A stretch of DNA of 64,000 nt from Stenotrophomonas oahuensis (GTDB taxonomy: Bacteria; Pseudomonadota; Gammaproteobacteria; Xanthomonadales; Xanthomonadaceae): the NCBI RefSeq assembly GCF_031834595.1, contig NZ_CP115541.1, forward strand, positions 2,226,501 through 2,290,500, in the 5' to 3' direction. The notes under the pieces are model-generated. The model saw only the letters and a list, made by a program, of their open reading frames with translations, ran no database searches and was not told the DNA's origin. A program made the position numbers and the translations under genes. Positions 40,858 to 50,149 of the stretch are shown here, piece after piece (within the stretch, counting starts at the first letter, position 1; each line of letters starts with the position of its first letter).

Positions 40858-41620
40858 TGCACTCATTGCCGAAGACGAAGACCTGCTGCGGCAGTCGCTG
40901 GTGGCCCAGCTGGGCAGGCTGTGGCCGGAACTGCGGCTGGTGGCCGAATGCGAGGACGGCGCGAGCGCGCTGGAGCGCCTGGCGGAACTGAAACCGGACC
41001 TGGCCTTCCTCGACATCCGCATGCCGGGCATCAGCGGCATCGAGGTGGCGCGCGCGCTGCCGGAGATCAGCCCGCGCACCCAGGTGGTGTTCGTCACCGC
41101 GTATGACCAGTACGCGATCGATGCATTCGAGCAGGGCGCGATGGATTACCTGCTCAAGCCGGTCAGCGACGAGCGCCTGCTGGCGACGCGCGAACGCATT
41201 CTCAGCCGCATGCAGCTGGGCCGGCCGGACAACGCGATGCTGGAGCAGCTGCTGCAGCGCCTGGGTCAGGCCCCGGGCGCGCACAGCAATGCGCCGCCGC
41301 TGGCCTGGATCACCGCCAGCAATGGGCGTGACACGCAGCTGATCATGCTGGAAGACGTGATGTACTTCCGCGCTGACAGCAAGTACACCACCGTGGTGAC
41401 CGAAGCCGGTGAAAGCCTGCTGCGCACGCCGCTGCGGGAATTGCTGGAAGTGCTGGACCCGCAGAAGTTCCGCCAGATACACCGCTCGACCATCGTCAAC
41501 ATGAAGGCGGTGGCGGCGGTGAGCCGCGACGATACCGGGCGCGGTCAGCTGCGGCTGAAGCAGCGGCCGGAAGTGTTGAACGTCAGCCAGCCGTTCATGA
41601 GCCTGTTCCGGGGGATGTAG
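40847..41620 (+). CDS. LytTR-family response regulator
   Basis: A 257-residue DNA-binding regulator, partner of the overlapping kinase. The receiver domain covers 1-120 with acidic pocket AEDED, phospho-Asp in LAFLDIRMPGISG, then FVTAYDQYAIDAF and DYLLKPV. The LytTR DNA-binding domain covers about 150-257 (MLEDVMYFRADSKYTTVVT, FRQIHRSTIVNMKAV). It binds short direct repeats; targets are not evident here. The stop codon TAG is part of the GTAG of the next SMAG. Confidence 0.9.
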   Translation: MQLDALIAEDEDLLRQSLVAQLGRLWPELRLVAECEDGASALERLAELKPDLAFLDIRMPGISGIEVARALPEISPRTQVVFVTAYDQYAIDAFEQGAMDYLLKPVSDERLLATRERILSRMQLGRPDNAMLEQLLQRLGQAPGAHSNAPPLAWITASNGRDTQLIMLEDVMYFRADSKYTTVVTEAGESLLRTPLRELLEVLDPQKFRQIHRSTIVNMKAVAAVSRDDTGRGQLRLKQRPEVLNVSQPFMSLFRGM

Positions 41621-41713
41621 AGCGGGGCTTGCCCCGCTTGCCGGCCAGCGGCCGGCACTACCCCCCGCTGCACGGATGGTCGGCGGCCATTGCCGGGCAT
41701 GGCCCGGCACTAC
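41617..41713. repeat. Composite of three SMAG elements (provides regulator stop)
   Basis: GTAGAGCGGGGCTTGCCCCGC, then GCCGGCCAGCGGCCGGC ending CACTAC, then GCCGGGCATGGCCCGGC ending ACTAC: three stem subtypes in 97 bp. The first GTAG contains the stop codon of the LytTR regulator. Confidence 0.8.
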
Positions 41714-41725
41714 ATGTGGGGTGCT

Positions 41726-42340
41726 TTAAAACGCCGGCTGCAGATGCAGGTTATGCCGCCCGTCCTGCTCACCCACGTGATTGAGCTGGCCGACCAGTTC
41801 CGAATGCTGCTTCATGCGCCCGATCTCACGCATGATCCGGATGTCTTCATGCCGCAGCTCACGCTTGGCGGTCACCGCCTGCTTGTAATCCAGCACTTCC
41901 GGGTAATGCTGGGCCATGTCCAGCGCCTCGGCCACGCATTCCACGGTGTCGGCGTCGCTGGTGATGCGCGCACGGCTGTTGAAGGCCTTCATCCAGCGCT
42001 CGAAACCGGCGGTGTGGTCGAACATGTTGGCCATGAACCAGATCACGAACAGGATCGAGACCCATGAGCCGAACACGATCACCACGCGGGTGAAGGTGAT
42101 ATGGAAGTCGTCTTTCCACAGGTAGTTGGCGATAAGACCGAGGATCAGCAGCGAGGCCGCCTGCCAGCCCACGATGGACGCCATCAGCCACTGCCCCTTG
42201 GCCTTGGCCAGGGTGCTTACTTCTTCGCGAATTTCCTGTTCACTCTTGTTGCGCCAATGCGCGACCTGCTTCTCGAACGGGCTGCGGTACAGCTCGTTGT
42301 CCTGGAGCAGCAATCCCAAACCTTTGAACAAAGCGATCAT
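41726..42340 (-). CDS. Inner-membrane protein, hypothetical
   Basis: A 204-residue protein with a charged N-terminal helix, two TM spans (about 52-75 LMASIVGWQAASLLILGLIANY and 84-108 VVIVFGSWVSILFVIWFMANM) and a helical cytoplasmic tail rich in His and Arg. Family unknown to me. The start at 42340 gives MIALFKGLG; the longer frame begins in a region without ribosome site. Confidence 0.65.
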   Translation of the reverse strand: MIALFKGLGLLLQDNELYRSPFEKQVAHWRNKSEQEIREEVSTLAKAKGQWLMASIVGWQAASLLILGLIANYLWKDDFHITFTRVVIVFGSWVSILFVIWFMANMFDHTAGFERWMKAFNSRARITSDADTVECVAEALDMAQHYPEVLDYKQAVTAKRELRHEDIRIMREIGRMKQHSELVGQLNHVGEQDGRHNLHLQPAF

Positions 42341-42398
42341 CACGAGCTCCTTGGGGAACGAGCGGTAGCGCATTGGACGAACGGGACATCGATGTAAC

Positions 42399-42450
42399 GT
42401 AGAGCCGGGCTTGCCCGGCTCCGCATGCAGCCGGGCAAGCCCGGCTCTAC
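42399..42450. repeat. SMAG doublet, AGCCGGGC type with short spacer
   Basis: GTAGAGCCGGGC..GCCCGGCT at the left and the inverse arm ending CTAC at the right, with a spacer of under 10 bp, far shorter than in the 71-bp REPINs at 15.7-19.5 kb. Confidence 0.8.
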
Positions 42451-42728
42451 ATTCGGTGTATTCAGTAGTAGCACTTTCATTTCGCTTGGCAATGGGCAGT
42501 GCGACAAATCGCCGCAGGGGTCATTTATGAATGCGCGGTGCGACGAAAATATTCCGCACTGCGGCATGCAAATCCCCCGCACCATTTAGCAAAACCCACG
42601 GCATTCGTGCTGCATACGCAAATTTTTCAGCCTGGCCCGCCATTCGCCGTGGCCCCCCTGTCGCAGATCACGCAGAATTGACACAACCGCGCAGATTCGC
42701 GCTGTTGCCGCACCCATTCGGACCCGCC
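42451..42728. other. Gene-free leader before the MpaB oxygenase gene
   Basis: AT-richer than most gaps here, with runs such as GAAAATATT and GCAAATTTTTC. No convincing gene on either strand. It likely holds the promoter of the following gene; I cannot place -35/-10 boxes with confidence. Confidence 0.4.
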
Positions 42729-43643
42729 ATGCCCTCACTGCTGCACCGCCTTTCCACCCCCGCCACCGCGTCGATCCGGCGTTGGGTGATCGGGGCGTTC
42801 CCACGCGGCGAAAGCGGCATCAACTACGACCACCCGCTGGGCGATCCGGGCTGGTTCGGTCCGGACAGCGCCACCTGGCAGGTGCATGCCGAACTCCCGG
42901 GCATGCTGGCGGGCGGGCTGTGCGCATTGATGCTGCAGACCCTGCATCCGCTGGCGCTGGCCGGGGTGTATGACCATTCCAACTTCCGCGACGACCTGGT
43001 CGGGCGGCTGCGCCGCACCACCGCGTTCGTGGCGGGTACCAGTTACGCGCCCAGCGGCGAGGTGGAGGCGCTGGTCGCCAAGGTGAAGCGCATCCACGTG
43101 CAGGTGCGCGGCCACACCCCGGACGGGCAGGCGTATGCCGCGGATGATCCCGCGTTACTCACCTGGGTGCATGTGACCGAGGCGTATGGCTTCCTGCAGG
43201 GCTACCGGCGCTATTGCCGCGATGCATCGCCGGCTTTTGCGGACCAGTACTACAACGAATACCGGCGCGTGGCGGAAGCGCTGGGTGCGAGGGATGTGCC
43301 GGCCAGTGAGGCGGCGGTGACCGCGTATTTCGCCGCGCAGCAGCCTCAACTGCGATTTGATGCGCGTTCGCGCGAGGTGCTGGGTGTGTTGTCGGGTATC
43401 CGACTGCCAGTGCCGATGGCGGGGCTGTCGCGCGACCTGTTCCTGGGCGCAGGCGCGGCGCTGCTGCCGGACTGGGCTGACGCGATGTTGGAGCGGACGC
43501 CGCTGCAGCGCATGCAGGCGGCCGCGTCAGCAAGGATGCTGGCCAGCATGGCCCCGTTGTTCCGTCGCGCCTTGACCGACGGCACCGCCCCACGCGCATA
43601 TGCGCGCATGGGTGTCACGAAGGATGCATCACGTCACCGATAA
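42729..43643 (+). CDS. Oxygenase MpaB family protein (DUF2236)
   Basis: A 304-residue member of the MpaB/DUF2236 family, related to latex-clearing proteins that use b-type haem. Typical segments: WFGPDSATWQVHAELPGMLAGGLCALMLQTLHPLA, DHSNFRDDLVGRLRRTTAFV and LLTWVHVTEAYGFLQGYRRY. The His of TWVHVTE is a likely haem ligand. Substrate unknown. It is convergent with the PepO gene and shares the terminator at 43651-43680. Confidence 0.8.
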   Translation: MPSLLHRLSTPATASIRRWVIGAFPRGESGINYDHPLGDPGWFGPDSATWQVHAELPGMLAGGLCALMLQTLHPLALAGVYDHSNFRDDLVGRLRRTTAFVAGTSYAPSGEVEALVAKVKRIHVQVRGHTPDGQAYAADDPALLTWVHVTEAYGFLQGYRRYCRDASPAFADQYYNEYRRVAEALGARDVPASEAAVTAYFAAQQPQLRFDARSREVLGVLSGIRLPVPMAGLSRDLFLGAGAALLPDWADAMLERTPLQRMQAAASARMLASMAPLFRRALTDGTAPRAYARMGVTKDASRHR

Positions 43644-43650
43644 CCCCCCC

Positions 43651-43680
43651 AAAAAAAACGGGCGCCGAAGCGCCCGTTCC
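43651..43680 (-). terminator. Rho-independent terminator of the PepO gene
   Basis: On the minus strand, GGAACGGGCGC TTC GGCGCCCG is followed by eight T. It sits 10 bp past the M13 peptidase stop and, with the A-run on the other side, could also slow plus-strand transcripts of the MpaB gene. Confidence 0.85.
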
Positions 43681-43690
43681 AAACCTCACC

Positions 43691-45811
43691 TCACCACACC
43701 TTGACCCGCTTCTCCGGGGCCAGGTACAGCTTCTGACCTTCCTTCACCTCGAACGCCGGATACCACGCGTCCAGGTTGCGCACGGTCAGCGCACGGAACT
43801 GACCCGGTGCATGCACATTGGTCAGCAGGGAATTACGCAGCGCCTGCTCGCGCGCCTTGCTGCGCCACGCCTGTGCGAAGCCTAGGAAGAAGCGCTGGTC
43901 CGGCGTGAAGCCTTCAATCGTCTGCCCCGGCTTGCCCTGCAGCGACAGATGATACGCGTCGTATGCAGTGGCCAGCCCAGCCACGTCGGCAATGTTCTCG
44001 CCCAGGGTCAGGCGACCATTGACGTGCACGCCCGGGAACGGCTCGTAGCTGCTGAACTGCGCGGCCAGCGCATCACCGGCAGCGGTGAACTGCTTCAGGT
44101 CATTGGCCGTCCACCAGTTGTTCAACTTGCCGGTTTCATCGAACAGCGCGCCGGCGTTGTCGAAGCCGTGGCTGATCTCGTGCCCGATCACCGCACCAAT
44201 CGCACCGTAGTTCACCGCGTCATCCGCAGCGCCATCGAAGAACGGCGGCTGCAGAATCGCGGCCGGGAACACCAGGCGGTTTTCCAGCGGCACGTTCATC
44301 GCGTTGATGGTCTGCGGCAGCATCGCCCATTCGCTGTGATCGACCGGCTGGCCGAGCTTGGCGATGTTGCGCTGGTACTCGAACAGGCTGGCGCGTTCGG
44401 CATTGCCCAGCGCGTCATCGCGCTTCACTTCCAGGCCGGTGTAGTCGCGCCACTTGTCCGGGTAGCCCATGCCTACGGTGAGGCCGGCGACCTTGGCCTT
44501 GGCGTGCGCCTTGGTCTGCGGCGACATCCATTCCAGTGCGTCGATGCGCTTGGCGAAGGCGGCGATGATGTTCTTCGCCATCTCGTCCGCACGCGCCTTG
44601 GTGGCCGGGTCGAAGTGCTTCTCAACGTAAATCTTGCCGATCGCTTCGCCGACCGCCGCGTTGCTGTCATCCACCGCACGCTTCCAGCGCTCGCTCTGCT
44701 GCGGGGTGCCGTTGAGGGTGGTGCCGTGGAAGGCAAAGCGGGCGTCGGCCAGCGCCTTGGGCAGGTAGGGGGCGGCGCGGTCCAGCGCGTGGAAGGTCAG
44801 ATAGTCCTTCCACACGTCCAGCGGCTCGGTGGCGACCAGGCGCGAAATGCCGGCGACGGCCTTCGGCTGCCACACGATGAAGTCCTGCTGCTGGTCCAGG
44901 CCGGCGGCCTTGAGGAAGGCGGCCCAGTCCATGCCCGGAGCCTTGCCGCTCAGGTCGGCCTGGGTCCAGGCGTTGGCCCCCTTGGCCACGTCGTTGGTTT
45001 CTTCCTGGGTGGCGTGCGCCTGCGCAATGCGGGTTTCCAGCGCGAGGATGCGCTGCGCCTTGCCGGCCGGGTCGGCCACGCCGGCCAGTTGCAGCACCTG
45101 CGCGATGTAGGCCTGGTACTGCTTGCGCAGCTCGGCCATGCGGCCGCCCTGCAGGTAGAAGTCGCGGTCGGGCAGGCCCAGGCCGCCCTGCACCAGGTAC
45201 GGCGCGTTGCGGTCCGGCTGCAGCAGGTCCACCGACACCCAGGTGCCGAACAGACGGTCGGTGTAGAAGTTGGTGGCGTTGAGCAGGTCGACGTCGGCGC
45301 GCAGCGTGCCGCCAAGGGTGGACGCCAGTGCGGCTTTGTCGGCGATGCCGGCAATCGCGTCGAGCTCCGGCTTCACCGGGGCCATGCCACGCGATTCGAT
45401 CCCGGCTTCGTCCATGAAGGCGGCGTAGTAGTCGCCGATCAGCTTGGTTTCGCCGCTGGCCTTGGCGTCACCGGCAGCGCCTTCAAGAATGGCGCGGGTG
45501 TCGGCCAGAGTCTTCTCGGAAATGACATTGAAGCTGCCGAAGCTGGAACGGTCGGCCGGAATCTCGGTGTTCTTCACCCAGGTGCCGTTGGCGAAGCCGA
45601 AGAAGTCATCACCGGCGGCGATGTTGCGGTCCATGCCGGCGGCATCGAAGCCGAAGCTGCCCAGCTGGGCCTTGGGCGCGGCCGGGGTGGCCGGCGCGGT
45701 GTCGGCCGGTGCCGCAGCGGAGGGAGCGGCCTCGCGGTCGCAGGCGGCCAGGCCCAGCGACAGGCTGGCGGCAATGGCAAGCATCAGGGTGGGGCGGCGC
45801 AGCTTGGACAT
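43691..45811 (-). CDS. pepO: M13-family metallopeptidase (PepO), lipoprotein
   Basis: A 706-residue neprilysin-type endopeptidase anchored as a lipoprotein (LGLAACDREA). The N-terminal M13 domain shows DDFFGFANGTWVKNTEIP. The catalytic domain has HEISHGFDNAGALFDETGKLNNWW (zinc site HExxH) and ENIADVAGL (third ligand Glu), then the C-terminal WRSKAREQAL..., PGQFRALTVRNLDAWYPAF. It degrades peptides in the periplasm or at the surface. The start at 45811 is the one giving the lipoprotein signal; longer frames do not. Confidence 0.9.
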   Translation of the reverse strand: MSKLRRPTLMLAIAASLSLGLAACDREAAPSAAAPADTAPATPAAPKAQLGSFGFDAAGMDRNIAAGDDFFGFANGTWVKNTEIPADRSSFGSFNVISEKTLADTRAILEGAAGDAKASGETKLIGDYYAAFMDEAGIESRGMAPVKPELDAIAGIADKAALASTLGGTLRADVDLLNATNFYTDRLFGTWVSVDLLQPDRNAPYLVQGGLGLPDRDFYLQGGRMAELRKQYQAYIAQVLQLAGVADPAGKAQRILALETRIAQAHATQEETNDVAKGANAWTQADLSGKAPGMDWAAFLKAAGLDQQQDFIVWQPKAVAGISRLVATEPLDVWKDYLTFHALDRAAPYLPKALADARFAFHGTTLNGTPQQSERWKRAVDDSNAAVGEAIGKIYVEKHFDPATKARADEMAKNIIAAFAKRIDALEWMSPQTKAHAKAKVAGLTVGMGYPDKWRDYTGLEVKRDDALGNAERASLFEYQRNIAKLGQPVDHSEWAMLPQTINAMNVPLENRLVFPAAILQPPFFDGAADDAVNYGAIGAVIGHEISHGFDNAGALFDETGKLNNWWTANDLKQFTAAGDALAAQFSSYEPFPGVHVNGRLTLGENIADVAGLATAYDAYHLSLQGKPGQTIEGFTPDQRFFLGFAQAWRSKAREQALRNSLLTNVHAPGQFRALTVRNLDAWYPAFEVKEGQKLYLAPEKRVKVW

Positions 45812-46104
45812 GCAACTTCTCAGGCAACGGGAAACCACCAAGTCTAAACCTGTGGTTGCGCCCGCAACTGCCCTTGTCTGGCGGGAGCTGCGGCCGTTTG
45901 TGTTGACGCCAGTTATGTGAATACGGTCACAGACCTTCCCGCGCGCCCCGGGCTGGTGCATGCTGGGCCGGTACAGGCGTGCCAAGGCCTGGCCGACGGG
46001 GAATCGGCCGCAGCCGCATCAAGAAATTGAGACATTGGCCGCTCTCGTCTGCAGGACTCAGGAAGTGTTTTCATGTCGTCAGCTGCGTGGGGGAGTGTCA
46101 GGCA
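45812..46104. other. Divergent promoter region between pepO and the PAS-EAL gene
   Basis: About 290 bp without a supported gene. It must hold both promoters. No SMAG element is present, unlike most gaps of this size here. Confidence 0.4.
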
Positions 46105-49059
46105 ATGCCCGCGATGAACCGCGCCTTGGCGCGTCCCTTGCGGACCTTGGTATGGCTGGGCGTCGGCCTGGGCGTGCTGCTGGCCGTGGGCCTGGCGATC
46201 ATGCTGGTCAACGACTACCAGCGCCGCCACGAAGCCGCGCAGCGCCAGAGCACGGCCATCTCCGCCGGTACCCAGCGCCTGCTGCGGCTGGAACTGCGCA
46301 ACCTCGAGCGCGCCATGCGCGGTATTGCCGCCGACGGCGCGCAGTTGTTCGAGCGGGTGCCGAACCAGGCCCCTGACCTGCTGGATGAGTCCGTGCGCGG
46401 CGTGCTGCAGCGCCACCAGGAACTGGACAGCATTGTGGTGGTGGACGAGTTCGGGCGTGCGCTGACCAGTGGCAGCGGTGACCTGTATCTGCCGCTGTGG
46501 GCGGTGGACAGCAACCGCGGCCAGCACAGCCAGTTGTACCTGGGGCCGCCACAGCAGATGCCGGACCAGCGCTGGGTGCTGCCGCTGGCGCTGCGCATGG
46601 GCGACAACCGCTGGCTGCTGAGCCGTCTGCACACCGCCGAACTGCAGGCCATCATCAACGGCCTGGATGTGGGCCGCGACGGTGTGATTTCCATCACCGA
46701 CGGCGGCGGCTACATGCTGGCGCGCAGCCCGGATCGTGCCGCCGCCGTGGGCAAACGCTTCGGTCTGAAGCATCGCGACCGGCTGGGCCGCGATGCGGTG
46801 GTGCCGCTGGGGGTCGAGTACAGCCCGGTGGATCACGTGGAGCGCATTGCCACGCTGACCACGCTGGGCGATTACCCGCTGGGCGTGTACGCCGGCCTGG
46901 GCCGCCGCGACGTGCTGGCCGCGTGGTGGCCGTATGTGTATGCCTCGCTGGGACTGGTGCTGTTGTACGTGGGAGCATTCGCGCTGGTGTATGTGAGCCT
47001 GGGCCGCGCTACCCGCCGCCAGCATGCGATGAGCGAGGAACTGCGCACCGGCCACGCCGAGCTGCACATGGCGCACCAGATCGCGCAGATCTGCACCTGG
47101 ACCGTGGACGAGGACGCCTCGCTGCTGCACTGGTCACCGATGGCGCGGCAGATCTTCAACATTCCCATCGACAGCCTGCCGGTGGCGGACTTCTTCAACC
47201 GCGTGCACCGCGAGGATGTGCAGCGGCTGCAGGATGCGTTCCACGTCGCGTTCGCCAACAATGGCGTGCTGGATGAGATGTTCCGGCTGGTGCTGCCCGG
47301 CGGAAAGGTGCGCTGGCTGTCCGCGCGCGGACAGCAGGTGGGTGTGGCCGAGGGCGAACGGCGCATGATCGGTGCGCTCACCGATGTCAGCGACCGCATT
47401 GAGATCCTGGCCCGCGCGCAGCAGGCCGAGCGCCAGTTCCGCCTGCTGTTCGACCGCAACCCGGCCCCGTTCTGGGTGTTCGACCCGGACACGCTGCGCT
47501 TCCTGGAAGTCAACGAAGCGGCAGTGCAGCAGTACGGCTACAGCCGCGAAGATTTCCTGTCGATGAGCATCCTCGACATCCGCCCGCGCGAAGGCTGGGA
47601 CGAAATCCGCCAAGCCATTGCCAACGCCGGCCCGGGCGAGACTCACGATGCACAGGTGCGCCTGCACCGGCGCAAGGACGGCACCGTGTTCGAGGTACGC
47701 GCGCATCTGGCGCGGCTGGACTTCGATGGGCGGCAGGCGTGCCTGGTGCTGGCTGAAGACGTCAGCGAGCGCGTGGCCTACGAACGCGATCTGGCATACC
47801 ACGCCACCCATAACGTGGCGACCGGCCTGCTCAACACGCGTGCGCTGGCGGCGCAGCTGGATGAGGAGGGCGGCAGCTACACGATTGCCTATGTGCAGTT
47901 CCGCGGTCTGCAGCTGGTAGCGGATACGCTGGGGCGCGAAGTCGGCGATGTGGTGCTGCAGGCGATGGCCAAGCGCCTGGGCGGGCTGGGCACGCGATAC
48001 GGCCTGCTGGCGTTCCAGCCGGCAGAAGATTTCATCTTCGCCATCCGCGATGACCACGAGCGCCAGAGCGCGCTGGACACGCTGGTGCAGACCGTGTCCG
48101 AGCCGGTGCGCGGGCAGGACTGGCTGCACCAGTTCGAGCCGCGCATTGGCGTGGCGGTCAAGTTCGAGGGCGATGTGATCAGCGCCGAGCAGGTCATCGG
48201 CATGGCCGCGCAGGCCGCGCACGCCGCGCGTGACGAAGGCAGCGTGATTGCGTGGTACGACAGCACGGTGAGCTCGCGGCTGGCTGAGCGGCTGCGGTTG
48301 GCCGGGCGCATCCACACCGCCATCGACAGCGAGTTCCAGCTGTATTTCCAGCCGATCTGCCATGCCGCCGATGGCACGCCCGCGTCGCTGGAAGCGTTGC
48401 TGCGCTGGCCGCAGGCCGATGGCAGCTTCATTCCGCCAGGTGAGTTCATCCAGCTGTGCGAGGACACCGGGTTGATTCTGGCGCTGGGCCGCTGGGTGAT
48501 CCGCGAGGCGGCGCGTGCGCAGCGTCAGCTGGTGGATGCCGGCTGGGACCTGCCGATTGCGGTGAACGTATCGGCGGTGCAGTTCTTCAACAGCGACCTG
48601 GTGGCCGAGTTCAACCGCGCCTGCCAGGAGTTCAACCTTGCGCGCGGCGCGCTGCACGTGGAGCTGACTGAAAGCAGCCTGATGCGCAAACCGGCGCAGG
48701 CCAAGCAGACCATGCAGCGCCTGCACGAGCAGGGCATCTGCATTTCGCTGGACGACTTCGGCACCGGCTATTCGAACATGTCCTACCTGCAGCACCTGCC
48801 GCTGGACATCCTGAAGATCGACCGCAGCTTCGTGGCTGATGTGGAAATCAATCCACGCAACGCCTCGATCTGCCGCGCGCTGTTGTCGCTGGGCCACAGC
48901 ATGGGCCTGACCATCATCGCCGAGGGTGTGGAAACGCCCGGCCAGCAGCAGTGGCTGGCCGCACACGGCTGCGACCAGGTGCAGGGCTTCCTGCTGGGCC
49001 GTCCGGCCCCGCTGGCCGATGTGATCGGACGGTTGGAGACCGAGGCGGAAGCGACCTGA
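46105..49059 (+). CDS. Membrane PAS-PAS-(degenerate GGDEF)-EAL signalling protein
   Basis: A 984-residue protein. TM1 is at about 12-34 and a periplasmic Cache-like sensor follows (IVVVDEFGRALTSGSGDL, GVISITDGGGYMLARSPD); TM2 is at about 272-298. Two PAS domains cover about 330-420 and 440-560 (LFDRNPAPFWVFDPDTLRFLEVNEAAVQQYGYSREDFLSM belongs to the second). The cyclase-like domain has PAEDF where GGDEF should be and is inactive. The EAL domain is complete: YFQPICH, EALLRW, NVSAVQF, ELTESSLM, DDFGTGYSNM, KIDRSFV, EGVET. It should hydrolyse c-di-GMP. The ATG at 46105 is chosen for its ribosome site and TM. Confidence 0.85.
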   Translation: MPAMNRALARPLRTLVWLGVGLGVLLAVGLAIMLVNDYQRRHEAAQRQSTAISAGTQRLLRLELRNLERAMRGIAADGAQLFERVPNQAPDLLDESVRGVLQRHQELDSIVVVDEFGRALTSGSGDLYLPLWAVDSNRGQHSQLYLGPPQQMPDQRWVLPLALRMGDNRWLLSRLHTAELQAIINGLDVGRDGVISITDGGGYMLARSPDRAAAVGKRFGLKHRDRLGRDAVVPLGVEYSPVDHVERIATLTTLGDYPLGVYAGLGRRDVLAAWWPYVYASLGLVLLYVGAFALVYVSLGRATRRQHAMSEELRTGHAELHMAHQIAQICTWTVDEDASLLHWSPMARQIFNIPIDSLPVADFFNRVHREDVQRLQDAFHVAFANNGVLDEMFRLVLPGGKVRWLSARGQQVGVAEGERRMIGALTDVSDRIEILARAQQAERQFRLLFDRNPAPFWVFDPDTLRFLEVNEAAVQQYGYSREDFLSMSILDIRPREGWDEIRQAIANAGPGETHDAQVRLHRRKDGTVFEVRAHLARLDFDGRQACLVLAEDVSERVAYERDLAYHATHNVATGLLNTRALAAQLDEEGGSYTIAYVQFRGLQLVADTLGREVGDVVLQAMAKRLGGLGTRYGLLAFQPAEDFIFAIRDDHERQSALDTLVQTVSEPVRGQDWLHQFEPRIGVAVKFEGDVISAEQVIGMAAQAAHAARDEGSVIAWYDSTVSSRLAERLRLAGRIHTAIDSEFQLYFQPICHAADGTPASLEALLRWPQADGSFIPPGEFIQLCEDTGLILALGRWVIREAARAQRQLVDAGWDLPIAVNVSAVQFFNSDLVAEFNRACQEFNLARGALHVELTESSLMRKPAQAKQTMQRLHEQGICISLDDFGTGYSNMSYLQHLPLDILKIDRSFVADVEINPRNASICRALLSLGHSMGLTIIAEGVETPGQQQWLAAHGCDQVQGFLLGRPAPLADVIGRLETEAEAT

Positions 49060-49125
49060 TTGGGGACCGGGTTCGCGGCGCTGAACGGGGTCGTGGCTGG
49101 GAAGCCGGACAGTGGCGGGAGAAAC

Positions 49126-49188
49126 GTAGAGCGGGGCTTGCCCCGCTGGGGCTTTACCGGTGGCCCAGCCGGGCAAGCCCGGCTCTAC
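49126..49188. repeat. SMAG doublet with two stem types
   Basis: GTAGAGCGGGGCTTGCCCCGCT at the left and AGCCGGGCAAGCCCGGCTCTAC at the right, inverted, about 20 bp apart. Confidence 0.8.
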
Positions 49189-49281
49189 GTTCCACCTTCG
49201 GAACGAATCTGCGTGATATTGGTTATTTATTGCCATCAGTGATGGTAATAACCTGAGGCCCTGGATCCCCCGGAGCCCCCC

Positions 49282-50076
49282 ATGTCCCGCCTGCCGTCGC
49301 TGTACATCTCCCACGGTTCACCGATGACTGCCCTGAACCCGGGCCAGGTTGGCGTGCGCCTGGCCGAGCTGGCCGCGCAGTTGCCGCGCCCGCGCGCGAT
49401 CGTGATGGCCTCGGCGCACTGGCTGACCTACCAGCCGGCCGTGGGTGCGCACCCGCAGCCGCCGACCATCCACGACTTCGGCGGTTTTCCGCCGGCCCTG
49501 TTCGCGCTGCAGTACCCGGCCCCGGGCGACCCGGCGCTGGCCGCCGACGTGGCCCAGCGCCTCGCCGCCGCCGGCCTGCCGACCGCGCAGGACCCGCAGC
49601 GCGGGCTGGACCATGGTGCATGGGTGCCATTGCGCCTGCTCTACCCGGACGCCGACATTCCGGTGGTGCCGCTGGCCCTGCAGCCGATGCTGGGGCCGGC
49701 CCATCAGCTCGCGCTGGGCCGCGCGCTGGCCCCGCTGCGTGATGACGGCGTGCTGCTGATCGGGTCCGGCAGCATCACCCACAACCTGCATGACTTCCGC
49801 GCCTATCACAGCGGTGGCGAAGCGCCCTATGTGCGCCCCTTCGTCGAGTGGGTGGAGCAGCGCCTGCAGGCCAATGACACCGAAGCGCTGCTGGATTACC
49901 GCCGCCAGGCCCCATACGCCGAGCGCGCGCATCCCACCGACGAACACTTCCAGCCGCTGCACTTTGCAATGGGCGCGGCTGGCAGTGAACAGCTGGGCGC
50001 GCGGCGCATCGATGCCGGTATCGATGCCGGCATGCTGGCCATGGACATCTACCGCTTCGACGGCGCGGCCAGCTGA
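49282..50076 (+). CDS. ygiD: 4,5-DOPA-extradiol-dioxygenase family protein (YgiD type)
   Basis: A 264-residue class III extradiol ring-cleavage enzyme of the LigB fold. The N-terminus LPSLYISHGSPMTAL gives the first metal His, ASAHW the second, and GLDHGAWVPL and GSGSITHNLHDF hold the remaining catalytic residues. E. coli YgiD opens L-DOPA at the 4,5 bond; the natural substrate here is unknown. Located 73 bp before the antiporter gene but probably separate. Confidence 0.85.
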   Translation: MSRLPSLYISHGSPMTALNPGQVGVRLAELAAQLPRPRAIVMASAHWLTYQPAVGAHPQPPTIHDFGGFPPALFALQYPAPGDPALAADVAQRLAAAGLPTAQDPQRGLDHGAWVPLRLLYPDADIPVVPLALQPMLGPAHQLALGRALAPLRDDGVLLIGSGSITHNLHDFRAYHSGGEAPYVRPFVEWVEQRLQANDTEALLDYRRQAPYAERAHPTDEHFQPLHFAMGAAGSEQLGARRIDAGIDAGMLAMDIYRFDGAAS

Positions 50077-50149
50077 CGCCTGTCCGCTCACTGAGCCGCA
50101 GGTCGGCACCGTGTTCAGGTAACGGTGCCGCTGTGGTAATTTTTTGGGC

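Noticed and set aside
43949..45847. 632-codon plus-strand open frame opposite pepO
   Set aside because: Antisense shadow of a clear M13 peptidase; biased composition and no motif.
47134..49314. 726-codon minus-strand open frame opposite the PAS-EAL gene
   Set aside because: Shadow frame; the plus strand encodes a complete multi-domain protein with conserved motifs.
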